Part shown: positions 8,776 through 19,699 of the stretch, one piece after another
Numbering within the stretch: the stretch's first letter is position 1
How the letters are laid out: each line of letters opens with the position of its first letter
Origin: Blattamonas nauphoetae
Taxonomy: Eukaryota; Preaxostyla; Oxymonadida
Direction: 5' to 3'
Assembly (NCBI GenBank): GCA_033064195.1
Contig: JARBJD010000010.1
Span: forward strand, 1-64,000
Length of the DNA: 64,000 nt
Program-made: the position numbers and the translations under genes
Notes under the pieces: model-generated
Told to the model about the DNA's origin: nothing
The model's database searches: none
The model's input: the letters and a program-made list of their open reading frames with translations, nothing else

Positions 8776-10694
8776 AAACAATTTTAGAAACAATGAAATT
8801 ATGTTCAATCACTTTCTGTGTATTTTACCAACATATTCTAGAACCGACAATGTCAATAACACTTTCCTGACATTGTCCGAAAATGTACCAAAATATGGGA
8901 TCGATCACTCATTTTCCAAAAAATGTTCATTTCGTCCTAATTCCACGTTTTATGGAATAATCTTATACACAGCATCATCACAGTATGCTTCGTTTTCTCA
9001 ACATCATTTTTTTGTATCCATGTTCAACTCGATTTTGTTCATTCATTATCTCGGAATTTTTTCGGAATCCTCATCATACCGACCTCATTCTCTTCTTTCT
9101 CACATCTTTTTCCTTTCATTTTAATTTGTTTCGTCTCTTCTTTTTCTATAGACGTCTATGAAATGACCGATCTTCACCTTTCTCAGGTGTTCATTGTATG
9201 TTGTTTCTCATCACTTCAAACATCATTGTTTCATCTCTTCTTTCCTTTCTTTAAAGTGTTATGATTCTTGTTTTCTCATCATCATCTCTATTCTCTACTT
9301 TTTAGTTTCGATCCTTGTCGTCTCTCCAACTTGGAACTTTTCCGGAATATTGAGTATGTCACTCTCATTTTCTTCTTTCTTCATTCTTATTTCATCGATT
9401 TTCAGATGTTTTCTCTCTTCTTTTTCAACAGGTCTCTTCATATTGGACAGACATCCACTTCTCCAATTTTGAACGGTATGTGACCTCTTATCTCTTCAAA
9501 CAACCTTCTTTCTTCTCTTCTTTTCTTTCTTTAACTTACTTTCATTCTCGTTTTATCATTTTCATCTCTTTTCTCCACTTTGTAGGATCGATCTCTGCGG
9601 ACGTCATGTCTCTGCATTTTTACCAATTATTGACCTTTTCACGTTGATTTTCCTCTTTATTCACTCTTGTTTGACCTGTTTTTGTTTGTCTTGTCACTTG
9701 TTTTTCACTAGTTCTGTTTTCAAGTTCGGTCACTTCCCCGTCTTCATTTGATCTTTGATTTTTCACTTTTGCCATTTCAAACATATTCAGTTCTCTTTCA
9801 CTATCTTTTTTCTCAATTGCGCTAATTTTTGTTTCCTCATATTACCTACATGTCACGAGGATCTGACGGATCGCGATCTGCATCGGATCTCTGTCTTCTA
9901 ATCACTCATTGCACATTTCACTTGTTTTTCTCAAACTTTTTTGTTTTTTTATGCAACTAAAAGGTGAACATCGACTCAAATCACACCATTAACGACAAAT
10001 TTCACGCCATTATCACGATCATCATTTCACCGTTCACTATTACACTTGCCCGTTTCGTTTTACCTTGTTTCACCATCTTTTTGTCCAATTAAGTGAAAAA
10101 AACAATGAAAAACCAAACATAATTATGTGCTGAAGTGGGTGAGATGGCGGAATAAACGCATGTAAATTGAGAGGAATGAGAGATCAATTCGAGCGAATGA
10201 AATGGTAAACGTGGAAGGTGAGATGAGAGAAAGAAGGCGCTGAAGTGGCGTACAAACATCAAAATACAGTGAAAAGTTGTGAAGTGAAAAGACGTAAAAT
10301 CAACATTATGAGACAACTAATGTATGAAACAAACTGAAATTTCAACCATAGCTTCCTTGTATGGTCCAAAAGGACCTACAATAGGTGAAAACGCGATAAA
10401 AATGTGATGTGAGGAACAGTAGTGTGAAAATGGTGTCACCAAGATGGTGAAGTGAAAAACGGTCATAAAAAGTGAACTAATGTCACGAGGTGAGAAAAAA
10501 TCTCTGAAAAGCCTCGGATGAACATAATTGTGAAGTGGAAGAAGCGAAAATAGTGAGAAATGAAAATTGAAGAAAAAATGTCTGAACGATGAGGTGTCAA
10601 AAGTTTTTTGACATGAATGACACCAAAAGGCGTCAACTAGCGTTTTAAGACGTAAGATCACCATAAGAGGGCAAAAAGTGATCAAAAGGACATA

Positions 10695-12270
10695 CAGTGG
10701 AAATATAAATTTTGCAAGCCTGACTGACGTCGTGTTTGTTTAAAGTTCCACCATTTCATGCTTTATTTCTATCTTATCTTTTCCTACAAAAGACGGAGAG
10801 ATACAGTTTTAACGAGAAGGTGAGAAAAATTAACAACATGGGATGATCTTCCCCTCAATCTCCTACCATCGTGTCCAGCCACCTTTGCTTCGGACAACTT
10901 GCATCATTCTTTCATTCATACTTCCGATGGAGTTCCGAACCCCATCAAGCAGGTTGTAACGCCAAATTCTTCGGATGTGTTCTTTGAGCTCTTCTAAAGT
11001 CTGTATTTTTTCTTTGTTCAGTTTTGTTTTCAACATTCTCCATATATTTTCTATTGGGTTGAGATCCGGGCTCTGTGGAGGCCAATCCATTGTTGCAACA
11101 TCATTCATTTCCAACCATTCCGTTATCACAGCTGCGGTGTGAACCGGGCTGTTATCCTGCATAAAAATCGACGGTCTGCGACAGCAATCCTTCATATTGT
11201 CCAGAAGATGCTTTTTCAGTATAGATAGATATTCGTCTTTTGTCAAGTTGCCAGATACGAAAACCAAGCTCCCCATCCCGTTCCACCCGACGGATCCCCA
11301 CACGTTCACTTTGGCGCTGTGCTTCACGGTCTGTAAAACGCATTTTCTCTCATATTTTTCATCGTGTCTCCTCCAAACATAGATTTTTCCACGTGGCTCC
11401 AGCATCCGGATCGTACATTCGTCGGTCCATAAGACACTTTTCCATCGTTCTCGCCCCCAACTCATATGATCCTCCGCGAATCGCAACCGCTTCTCCAAAT
11501 TTATCTCCCTCAACATCGGTTTCCGGGCTGCAACGTGCTGATGAAGTCCTGCTTCCATTGCTCGATGGCCAATCGACGTCTCTGAGATTGATATCTTGAG
11601 TGTGCTTTGAATCTCCTTCTTTATTTCTCTCTTAGTCTCAAATCGCTTTGACTCGATAATTTTGACGATCTCCGCATCCTGGCTAACTGTTGTCTTCCTC
11701 CTTCTTCCGCGAGCAACTTTCGATCTCCGTTTGCTTCTTAATCTCGAAATCATTGAATGTATTGTTCCTTCAGGGAGGTGTAACTTTCTTGCGATGCTGG
11801 TTGGGGATTTTCCTAGCTTCCACAAAAATTCGATTTCGTTCCGTTTCTTTTCCCCGATCCTACGCCTTCGTTTCGACGTCTAAATTTACAAACTGCAAGA
11901 AAATTCAACAATCAGACTGTCAAGCGAGGGACCATTGGAATATCACGTCTACTAATCTTGAACATTGCACTCGCATTTCTCATTTTCAACTTCTCTCTGT
12001 GAATCTCACATTTCGAGCGATGTTAACACGTTTCACTTGTTTTATGCCGAAAGTATTTGCCAGATTCCAACTTGTGAATTGAGACGAGTCCTCACCAACA
12101 AGATCAGATCCATCCCCCAAGTCTAGTTTTTGGACTCGCACGGAACATTGAGGCTGTTTTGTCTTTCAGCGTCCAAAATACACACGAATAACACTCCAAA
12201 GATCAGGAAACATCAGGTGTGGACTCTGTTCCCCTTATATTCCGACGTTGCAAGATTTATATTTCGACTG
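10695..12270 (-). mobile_element. Tc1/mariner transposon, complete ends, inside Polinton A TIR
   Basis: The element is 1,576 bp with a TA at both flanks (10,693-10,694 and 12,271-12,272), as expected for Tc1/mariner target duplication. The ends are inverted repeats of about 25 bp: CAGTGGAAATATAAATTTTG on the left and CAGTCGAAATATAAATCTTG (reverse complement) on the right. Removing it restores continuous similarity between the two Polinton TIRs, so it inserted after the Polinton was in place. It encodes one transposase on the reverse strand. Confidence 0.9.
10863..11880 (-). CDS. Tc1-family transposase (DD34E)
   Basis: The protein has an N-terminal helix-turn-helix region (GKSPTSIARKLHLPEGTIHS), a second HTH, and a DDE core with WTDECTI, FMQDNSPVHTA and PIENIWRMLK. 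The last two acids are separated by 34 residues, the Tc1 spacing. It cuts and pastes the element at TA sites. The open frame runs from just after a stop at 11,881-11,883 to 10,863, and the family-typical start (a basic stretch SKRRRRIGEKKRNEIEF) has ACG where ATG would be expected; the first in-frame ATG is well inside the first HTH. So it may use a non-ATG start or be recently inactivated by a point change. The rest of the frame is open. Confidence 0.85.
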
Positions 12271-12655
12271 TAGTCCCGAACGTCCATACCTTTTCTCGGA
12301 AAAATCGACTCGTAAAAAATCTCAATGGGTCGGATCAAACTTTTTTTTCAGAAAGTGCTTTTTATCGAAAATCCTACCTTTCAAAATGATTTCCGTCACA
12401 ATCAAACGTGTTTGAACACAATTTGAGCCAGAAAGCGGTTCATAGTAGCAAAATCGGAACATCGACTTTTTTGGTCACTTTTTGGACCAAAGTTCGGTAC
12501 GTAACTCCACGAATTCTCAACCGATTTTCATCGGGATTGTTTTGATCGACGACCGACGTTGTCCCCGAGATTTTAGAAATTTTTTCAGAATTTTTCGAAC
12601 TGGTTCAACTGTTGGTTTCAATGGATTGGTGTTCAAAAATAGATTTTTGGTACTT

Positions 12656-13249
12656 TTATGACCTCTCGTGGTACTTATGTTTGTGAGGACGGTCTCCAAA
12701 ATACAACCAATTGTCCAATCGAACGGAATACTCCTTTCCTGTGTCCAAACAACGATATTTGAATGGTTCGAGTACCTTCTTGTACGTTCCAACAAGTTCA
12801 CAATTCTCTTTTTTCAATTCATTTTCAACAAACGATTGTGTGTATCGTTTTCGTTTATTCTGATGAGTTCTGAATCCTTTTATCCATTTCGAGGGAATTA
12901 CCTCCCATTCGATTCCTTCATGGCGATATGTGACTGGTCCACTCGAACAAATATAGTCGGAGATCAGTTCACAGTTTTCTTTTTTCATTGATTCAATCAA
13001 CCTTTCTTTCGTGCACCAGTTGGCTGCTGACTTATATTTCTGAGGACTATTGTGTGGTCTTGATCCTTTCAAGAACTTATTGACGTACACTCGATAAATC
13101 TCATCTGGTTTATCTTCGTGTGCGTATTCGAAAGTGCTCGATTTGAGATATGTCATTCCATATCGTGTAAGAGCTGGTGGGGATTTCAGAATCAAATGTT
13201 CGTTTTCTAAAACTTCTTGTAGATGTGTTGGAGTTAAATATGTTTCCAT
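12656..13249 (-). CDS. Three-unit WxxGxRPH repeat-domain protein encoded in the TIR
   Basis: The 197-residue protein is the TIR-encoded partner of 50,979-51,572, read inward from the outer end of the element. It contains three tandem units of about 60 residues, each with a leading helix, a CELxxxY strand in units 2 and 3, and a WxxGxRPH-like turn (KGSRPH, KGFRTH, FGDRPH). It is related to the gene at 8,399-8,752. The start follows a box TTTTTTTATTCAATTTTTTA. Function is not known; the unit looks like a small nucleic-acid-binding fold, which is inference only. Confidence 0.65.
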   Translation of the reverse strand: METYLTPTHLQEVLENEHLILKSPPALTRYGMTYLKSSTFEYAHEDKPDEIYRVYVNKFLKGSRPHNSPQKYKSAANWCTKERLIESMKKENCELISDYICSSGPVTYRHEGIEWEVIPSKWIKGFRTHQNKRKRYTQSFVENELKKENCELVGTYKKVLEPFKYRCLDTGKEYSVRLDNWLYFGDRPHKHKYHERS

Positions 13250-13398
13250 TTATTACTAATTAAAAAATTGAATAAAAAAATAAATCAGCTTTGTTTCTGT
13301 CAATCAATCAACATTGTGAATTTGACTGTCTTTTGTGTATTCTCCCAAGAGGAGTAACATCTAAAGTGCGGTGGTTCCATTTTCGTTAATATCACTAC

Positions 13399-14717
13399 TG
13401 TCATCTCTTCCAAGTGTTAAGAAAACATTAGATAGGCTTTGGATGTGAACTAACAATGCTTTGATTTCTCTCGCAAGGGTTCCTTTGTTTGGATAGGCTA
13501 GGACCTGATAGTAAGACATCGTTTAAAAGGGTTCGAGAGGAAAAAGAGAATAGATACGGTTCTGACGGAGGTAACATGTTCATGGAACATGCGGTCCATG
13601 TAGTTCACTTTGTATTGGCAGAGTCGATTCTCTGAAGGAAACATATTAGGATCATACAGAAGATTCTGAGTCTCCATTGCGAAAAATGATCGAGCCACAA
13701 CTTTCGGAAACTCGAACAATCTTGAGGTTATGGTTGTCGAAACTCGAACAATTGTATGATAAAATTATCAAGTGTGCTATTTGTAGGTCCATTCAAAACC
13801 CGGAACATGGGGGTTGAAAGATACATATTGGGCAAACTAAAAAAATCAAATTTGAGAATTATAGACTCACGTGAATCAGAGAAATGGGTCAGAATTTTTG
13901 ACATCATTCAACAGTTCGACTGTCACAAACAAAAAACGTTATTGACCCCTCTTGTCATGACTTGAACAAAGATCTCGGAAAGACAGTTCAATCATATCGT
14001 GCACGAATTCTAGAGAAAGGTCAATTCATTTCTCAACCATGAGTGGAGATTGGCTTTGAATGTTGATCTTCGTACTTTTGAATGATGTCAAAAATTTTGA
14101 CCTAGATCCTCAAAATACCTCATTTTGGCCCCTTTTTAGGTGAACTGGTCATATCTTCACAACCTGTGAATCAATTTTGATGAAATTTTTTCCAAAAAAA
14201 GGATTTTTGATGAAAGAAAAAAATGTGAACAAAAAATTGACCAAAAATTCTAGGTATCTGGGAAAATGGGAAAACGCCCATTTTTTCTCGATAAACAGTC
14301 CTTGAAAAAATGGTTTATTTTTTGAGTATCTTTTATCGAGATCTTTACGAAAACAATGCATTTTATTTGATTCAAAACGGATGGCTGGTTGTGGAGAAAT
14401 GATGACAAAAACGTAGAAAAAATGTGTGCATTCGTAACATTAAACGTATTTTGAGGTTTTCTCGGGATCCAGTGGGAGAAAAATCCAAACATTTTATTTT
14501 TTTCTTAGTTTGACCAAAAGTGATAATTCCAGAAAAAAGCACTAATTGTTGACATGGAACTAATTGGTGATGCCACAAAACCACTGAAATTCATGAAACC
14601 GCCATCAATCGAGATTTTTTCTGGGAAATGTTGTTTTTGTGAGAAAATAATCCTGACAAAAATTTGGAGCTAAAGACCCATTATTGGGCCCTGTAGCTTT
14701 AAATAGCAGGATACACA
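13399..14717 (-). repeat. 1.3 kb direct repeat, copy 1
   Basis: This segment is almost identical to 15,219-16,535; the only difference I see is a short indel near 13,890 against 15,709. It holds a stretch of the symplekin-like host gene (first exon and a retained intron) and about 600 bp of non-coding AT-rich DNA whose last part also forms one arm of the foldback at 16,370-17,010. The near identity means the duplication is very recent. Confidence 0.9.
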
Positions 14718-15560
14718 TTTATTCCCTAACTTGACGACGGTATTGAGCGTATCCTGCTCCATTTTGAGAGCAGTGAGCCTCGCGATGAGGTCGGGGATCG
14801 TGCGAGGAGCTTGCCTCAGAGCAGACAGGAACGATGGTGCCCGAAAATCGAGCCCGTATGCAAGAGATTTCATGTCTGAGCTGTCAAGGAGGATTGTCCT
14901 GATGAGTGGACTGCACCTGGCAAACAGTACAAGCTGATGGAATCCCTTTCTATTAAGGCACGAACATGATTTGGATCGAGTGGTTGCCAACCTTCTCAGT
15001 GAGTGTCCCTCTCTCAAATGCAGGTGAGCTGTTGGATTGAGCTGATATGCTGCAAAGAACGACAAAACACAGGAAGCAATCAACAATCGAGTGATATATT
15101 GCCTCTATCCTCGCAGCTGTCCCACCAGCTGTGGGCTCTAGAGTACCTCCGAATTCTGCGGGACCAAGTAAAAGTGTGGCCAGAACTCCAGTGAAAGAAT
15201 CTAGAATATGGCGAAGAGTGTCATCTCTTCCAAGTGTTAAGAAAACATTAGATAGGCTTTGGATGTGAACTAACAATGCTTTGATTTCTCTCGCAAGGGT
15301 TCCTTTGTTTGGATAGGCTAGGACCTGATAGTAAGACATCGTTTAAAAGGGTTCGAGAGGAAAAAGAGAATAGATACGGTTCTGACGGAGGTAACATGTT
15401 CATGGAACATGCGGTCCATGTAGTTCACTTTGTATTGGCAGAGTCGATTCTCTGAAGGAAACATATTAGGATCATACAGAAGATTCTGAGTCTCCATTGC
15501 GAAAAATGATCGAGCCACAACTTTCGGAAACTCGAACAATCTTGAGGTTATGGTTGTCGA
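13399..15560 (-). pseudogene. Mosaic pseudogene from the host symplekin-like and RIO1 genes
   Basis: The reverse strand encodes pieces of the gene at 37,280-40,137. Around 15,318-15,540 is the first exon (a YDPNMFPSENRLCQYKVNYM segment matching YDSNLFPTEYQLCQFNVNCM). The following intron is still present, then exon 2 (EIKALLVHIQSLSNVFLTLG). At about 15,150 the sequence switches, at a CTCTAGAG-type junction, into about 45 bp from the RIO1 gene (EPTAGGTAARIEA against EPTAGGTATSMEA). Near 14,950 it returns to the symplekin-like gene with KGF, jumps to the C-terminal region (SPLIRTILLDSSDMKSLAYG) and ends. The first exon is repeated at 13,498-13,719. Retained introns show that it arose through DNA and not through mRNA. 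It is certainly non-functional. Confidence 0.8.
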
Positions 15561-16535
15561 AACTCGAACAATTGTATGATAAAATTATCAAGTGTGCTAT
15601 TTGTAGGTCCATTCAAAACCCGGAACATGGGGGTTGAAAGATACATATTGGGCAAACTAAAAAAATCAAATTTGAGAATTATAGACTCACGTGAATCAGA
15701 GAAATGGGTCAAATTTTGACATCATTCAACAGTTCGACTGTCACAAACAAAAAACGTTATTGACCCCTCTTGTCATGACTTGAACAAAGATCTCGGAAAG
15801 ACAGTTCAATCATATCGTGCACGAATTCTAGAGAAAGGTCAATTCATTTCTCAACCATGAGTGGAGATTGGCTTTGAATGTTGATCTTCGTACTTTTGAA
15901 TGATGTCAAAAATTTTGACCTAGATCCTCAAAATACCTCATTTTGGCCCCTTTTTAGGTGAACTGGTCATATCTTCACAACCTGTGAATCAATTTTGATG
16001 AAATTTTTTCCAAAAAAAGGATTTTTGATGAAAGAAAAAAATGTGAACAAAAAATTGACCAAAAATTCTAGGTATCTGGGAAAATGGGAAAACGCCCATT
16101 TTTTCTCGATAAACAGTCCTTGAAAAAATGGTTTATTTTTTGAGTATCTTTTATCGAGATCTTTACGAAAACAATGCATTTTATTTGATTCAAAACGGAT
16201 GGCTGGTTGTGGAGAAATGATGACAAAAACGTAGAAAAAATGTGTGCATTCGTAACATTAAACGTATTTTGAGGTTTTCTCGGGATCCAGTGGGAGAAAA
16301 ATCCAAACATTTTATTTTTTTCTTAGTTTGACCAAAAGTGATAATTCCAGAAAAAAGCACTAATTGTTGACATGGAACTAATTGGTGATGCCACAAAACC
16401 ACTGAAATTCATGAAACCGCCATCAATCGAGATTTTTTCTGGGAAATGTTGTTTTTGTGAGAAAATAATCCTGACAAAAATTTGGAGCTAAAGACCCATT
16501 ATTGGGCCCTGTAGCTTTAAATAGCAGGATACACA
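15219..16535 (-). repeat. 1.3 kb direct repeat, copy 2
   Basis: Second copy of the unit at 13,399-14,717, offset by about 1,820 bp. In reading direction (reverse strand) the order is unit, 500-bp unique middle piece, unit, so the locus is a truncated tandem duplication of a 1.82 kb segment. Confidence 0.9.
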
Positions 16536-17010
16536 CAAAAACGTGAACTTCACAACGTCATATCTCAATAACCAACCATCCGTTTTCAACCAAATAAAGT
16601 GCATTCAATTCGTAAAACCCTCAAAAAACGATATTTCTGATAAAATATACAAAATTTTGCCTCCGTGAGAATTTTCGAGAAAAAATGGGTTTTTCGACTT
16701 TTTTCCAGATACCCAGAATTTTTTTTCAATTTTTTTTCTTAAATGTTCGGATCATCCAAAAAAGTATCTGGTAAAAAAATCGTGCCAATTGATTCACTGG
16801 TTATTGAGATATGACGTTGTGAAGTTCACGTTTTTGTGTGTATTCTGCTGTATGAGGCTACAGGACCCAATAATGGGTCTTTAGCTCCAAAATTTTTGCA
16901 GGATTATTTTCTCACAAAAACAACATTTCCCAGAAAAAATCTCGATTTTAGGCGGTTTATGGAAAACCGGCGGTTTTGTGACAGCACTATCAGTACTTGT
17001 TTTGACAACA
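16370..17010. repeat. Foldback (long-arm hairpin) element
   Basis: Two arms of about 215 bp face each other (about 16,370-16,585 and 16,790-17,010) around a loop of about 200 bp. The inner parts match almost base for base, for example GTGAACTTCACAACGTCATA at 16,541 and its complement near 16,820; ACCCATTATTGGG at 16,495 and its complement at 16,868. Outer parts are less similar. One arm is shared with the 1.3 kb direct repeat. No coding potential. Confidence 0.8.
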
Positions 17011-17286
17011 ATGGGAACTTAGGCATGGCTGACCAGCACTGACCGGTCAGTTTTCACCGAGAAGTACTGACGGTCAGTGACCGGAGAAATGTCGGAACCC
17101 ATAATCGGGAGTTACAATTGCTCCGAAGTGGATTCCGTTGAAACTGAAAAGTGAATCAATGACATGAATATCCATGTAATTTCTTCATAGATGCAAAAAG
17201 TGAATTATTATCACTTCATTCAAGCCGTTTCACCCTTCCATTTTGACATATTGGACTTGATCGAATAAAAAAACAGTTATGGGCAG

Positions 17287-18720
17287 TTGATCAGTCTCGA
17301 TCATAATCTCTTTCTGATGACGTTTTCACGGCAAGTCAAACATTCACTGAGTGAACCTTGCATCACGAAGAACCTTCCACCCCACAACACCGCCAGTTGT
17401 TTCAGCAAATGTGTCTCCACGATCTTTCCTCATCTGTTCCATCTTTTCTCTGACTCATCTCCTCTTCCATCCTTTAGAACACTTCTCCCCTTCCTCAATA
17501 TCAGCTTCGCTTCGCTTTGCATTGCCTGCTCAGAGTCACTCAAATTCTCCCACAGCCACCACTCACTCAACTGCACAACACTTCACTCACTTAACGTTCC
17601 ACCCAATTGTGTCTCACTCTCAAAACTATCAGCCCACAATCCCAAAAATCATCACTTTCACGCCTGCCAATGCGTCGACGATGTTGGGCAGTGTGTGATC
17701 GAATTGTCACCATGTATCGACGATCTCAACACAGAGTAATATGGGAATTACGCCACGCAACGTCTTTTCCAACCGCAACTGTCGATCGCTCCAGAAGGAA
17801 TCTGAATGAACTCTGTTTTCAAAACGTCAACCTCACACGAGTTCAATCGAATCATTCATGTCGTCCACGAGCAGATATTGTCATTGCTCGCTTGGGAAGC
17901 GGCGGCTGACGATTCAACAGTGAATAGACCATCTCTCAATTCGATCGTTGCGCTGTCACCATCCAAAAAGCCGAAAGTGGGAGAAGGGTTGTGGATTATC
18001 ACCAGCACATTCTGGGGCTGGCTCTCCCTTGTTATACTGGTAGTATCTTGAATACTGTGGGAATTCATGGGCTCCATTCTCTTCTCTCATCGTGACAATT
18101 TCAAGCCACTCTTCCTGTTGTAGAGCAATTGATCTCCATGTCTAACATTCGATACAACAGCTCTCTGTTCTTTCCAAGCATCCAAACGCCAAGTCTTTGG
18201 TGAAGGAGCTGATTGCAGTGGATTAAACAGGGCTGAAGTCTGCATTCTTGTTGAATCAACACCCCATCCTTCTTTTTCTCTTTATTTTGTTGTTTTCTCA
18301 TCCTATATTGTCTCTCGTTTTCCATATAGTCAATCTCTGCGTACATCTTTTGTGATATTGTTCGTCCCGCATTTATCATCACTAATGACACACCACATCT
18401 CCTCCACCGTTGTATGCCCGCTGCGCACAACATCAGCCTCTCTCCCGTCACACCATTCAGCTTTATCATCATTTCTAACTCTTCTTACTTCCTGTTCCAC
18501 ACAGTTCACCCAGTTCATGAGCAACGAAAGCAGTCTTGTCGTGCTCGCAGCGCTGGCCAAGTTCGCGACTCAACTCCACCTCGCACAACCGCAGAGCATG
18601 TTTCGAACAACTCTGAAGGGGGCTGATGATATTGCTGCCGATGATGGGCAGAGGGGATGGAATGGAAGAGACCATGCTCGGATGTGGAGAGGTGAGTTCG
18701 CTCAGCTTACTTAGTCTTCA
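17287..18720 (+). other. Possible host exons in low-complexity DNA
   Basis: The forward strand has several short open stretches rich in Ser, His, Thr and Pro. The best exon candidate is about 18,500-18,690 (FMSNESSLVVLAALAKFATQ), flanked by an AG acceptor after a pyrimidine run and a GGTGAGT donor. It could be a first part of the gene at 19,700-21,763 or a fragment of another gene. I do not recognise a function. Confidence 0.25.
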
Positions 18721-18934
18721 GAACCGGTTTCCCCTGCGAGAGATTAATGACGATTAGATTTTTATTGTCGTCTAGTGTTGAATGTTCATGATTGTTTTAA
18801 GTGAATACAGCAATACTTCATTATCTTGTTTCATGTGTCAAAACGTAAATTTCTACATGAATATCAGCAATCTTGTCGATATGTCGTTCATAGCAAGCAA
18901 TTTCTATCTCTGATGAGATCTGACCCTTTGAAGA

Positions 18935-19393
18935 ATTGGGTGATTCTCAGTGAAATAAGGCAAGCGTTGTTCGTGGTATCCACGAAGAATATTGTCCTCA
19001 AAATCAAAATTCTTCGCCTCTCATCCCCAAACATATCATTAGTGAACTTTTTTCATTTCAAAAAAAAATATAGAATGTATCTCGATCCACACAGAAATCT
19101 CACGTTTTTTCCATTTTTCTCTTTAATGGATGATTTATCTCTGTTCTATCACACAGATACATCTTTTTTTGTTGATTTACATCCTTTCTCTCTCTTTAAT
19201 CGTCTTCTGTGAAAAAAAGTGTGCAAAAATGTGCTGATCTTAAAAAGGCTATTTCGAGCGCGATCATGCTTGAAATCCAAAAATTCACATGTCCTCTGTC
19301 TGCATAGCAGATGTGTAAGAAATAGGGAAAAAATGAATTTTCCAAACGCATCATAGTGTTTTGCCTTATTTGACTGAGAATCACCCAATTCGT
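18935..19393. repeat. MITE-like element, about 460 bp
   Basis: AATTGGGTGATTCTCAGT followed by AAATAAGGCAA at 18,936-18,965 is repeated inverted at 19,360-19,392. The arms of about 32 bp enclose AT-rich DNA with no gene. It looks like a small non-autonomous inverted-repeat element, nested next to or inside the 17,020-19,437 repeat pair. Confidence 0.6.
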
Positions 19394-19699
19394 GAGTGAC
19401 ACTGACCGGCACTTTTGGCCGGTCAGCCATGCCTACACAACTTTGCAGTATCCGCCTTGATTCACGGTTTTCGAAAAGCCTCAGAAGAATATTTTTTGAA
19501 GTGGGGAGATCTCAAGCACTGACCCACAACATGTTTCTATGTCGAAGAATGTCAACAGATCCATCCGTAAATCATAAAGTTGACTCGCTAACTGGAACAA
19601 TCCCCTCTGCGAACAACGTATGTAAAATCTTTGTTGTGGTCTTCTTCTCATTCACAAATCTCTCTCATCACGAACTTACCACTCGTTCGTTCGTCTTTG

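Larger units (their letters stand above)
1..13290. mobile_element. Polinton/Maverick element A, right-hand part
   Basis: The segment carries the Polinton hallmark set: a packaging ATPase, a retroviral-type integrase, a protein-primed family B DNA polymerase and a long terminal inverted repeat. The element runs off the left window edge, so its capsid genes are not seen here. Gene order matches element B at the other side of the window, in the same orientation. Protein copies shared with B differ at several to about twenty percent of residues, so A and B are related lineages and not a recent duplication. The main genes look whole; about one gene (at the left edge) looks broken. The right boundary near 13,290 is where the inverted similarity to B's left end stops. 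Confidence 0.9.
8650..13290. repeat. Terminal inverted repeat of Polinton A (interrupted by a Tc1 element)
   Basis: Read in reverse complement, this stretch aligns piece by piece with 50,940-53,418: the 197-residue repeat gene, the non-coding part after it (for example the block around 12,330-12,520 against 51,700-51,900), the long pyrimidine- and purine-rich spacer (8,753-10,690 against about 51,950-53,276), and the first codons of the gene ending at 8,399. The spacer aligns with many indels, the gene part better. The only large difference is the 1.58 kb Tc1/mariner insertion. The spacer holds no convincing gene; short frames there are low-complexity. Confidence 0.85.
17020..19437. repeat. 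Pair of inverted TAGGCATGGCTGACC ends, possible non-autonomous DNA transposon
   Basis: TAGGCATGGCTGACC occurs at about 17,021 and, inverted, at about 19,423-19,437. Next to both copies are runs of GACCGG/CCGGTCAG. The ends are reminiscent of hAT-type termini, but I find no matching 8-bp target duplication, so they may be ends of two different copies. The interior contains possible host-like exons. Confidence 0.4.

Noticed and set aside
8813-10316. Short Phe/Ser-rich frames in the TIR spacer as genes
   Set aside because: Composition follows the pyrimidine bias, the frames are not kept in the other TIR, and no promoter box precedes them.
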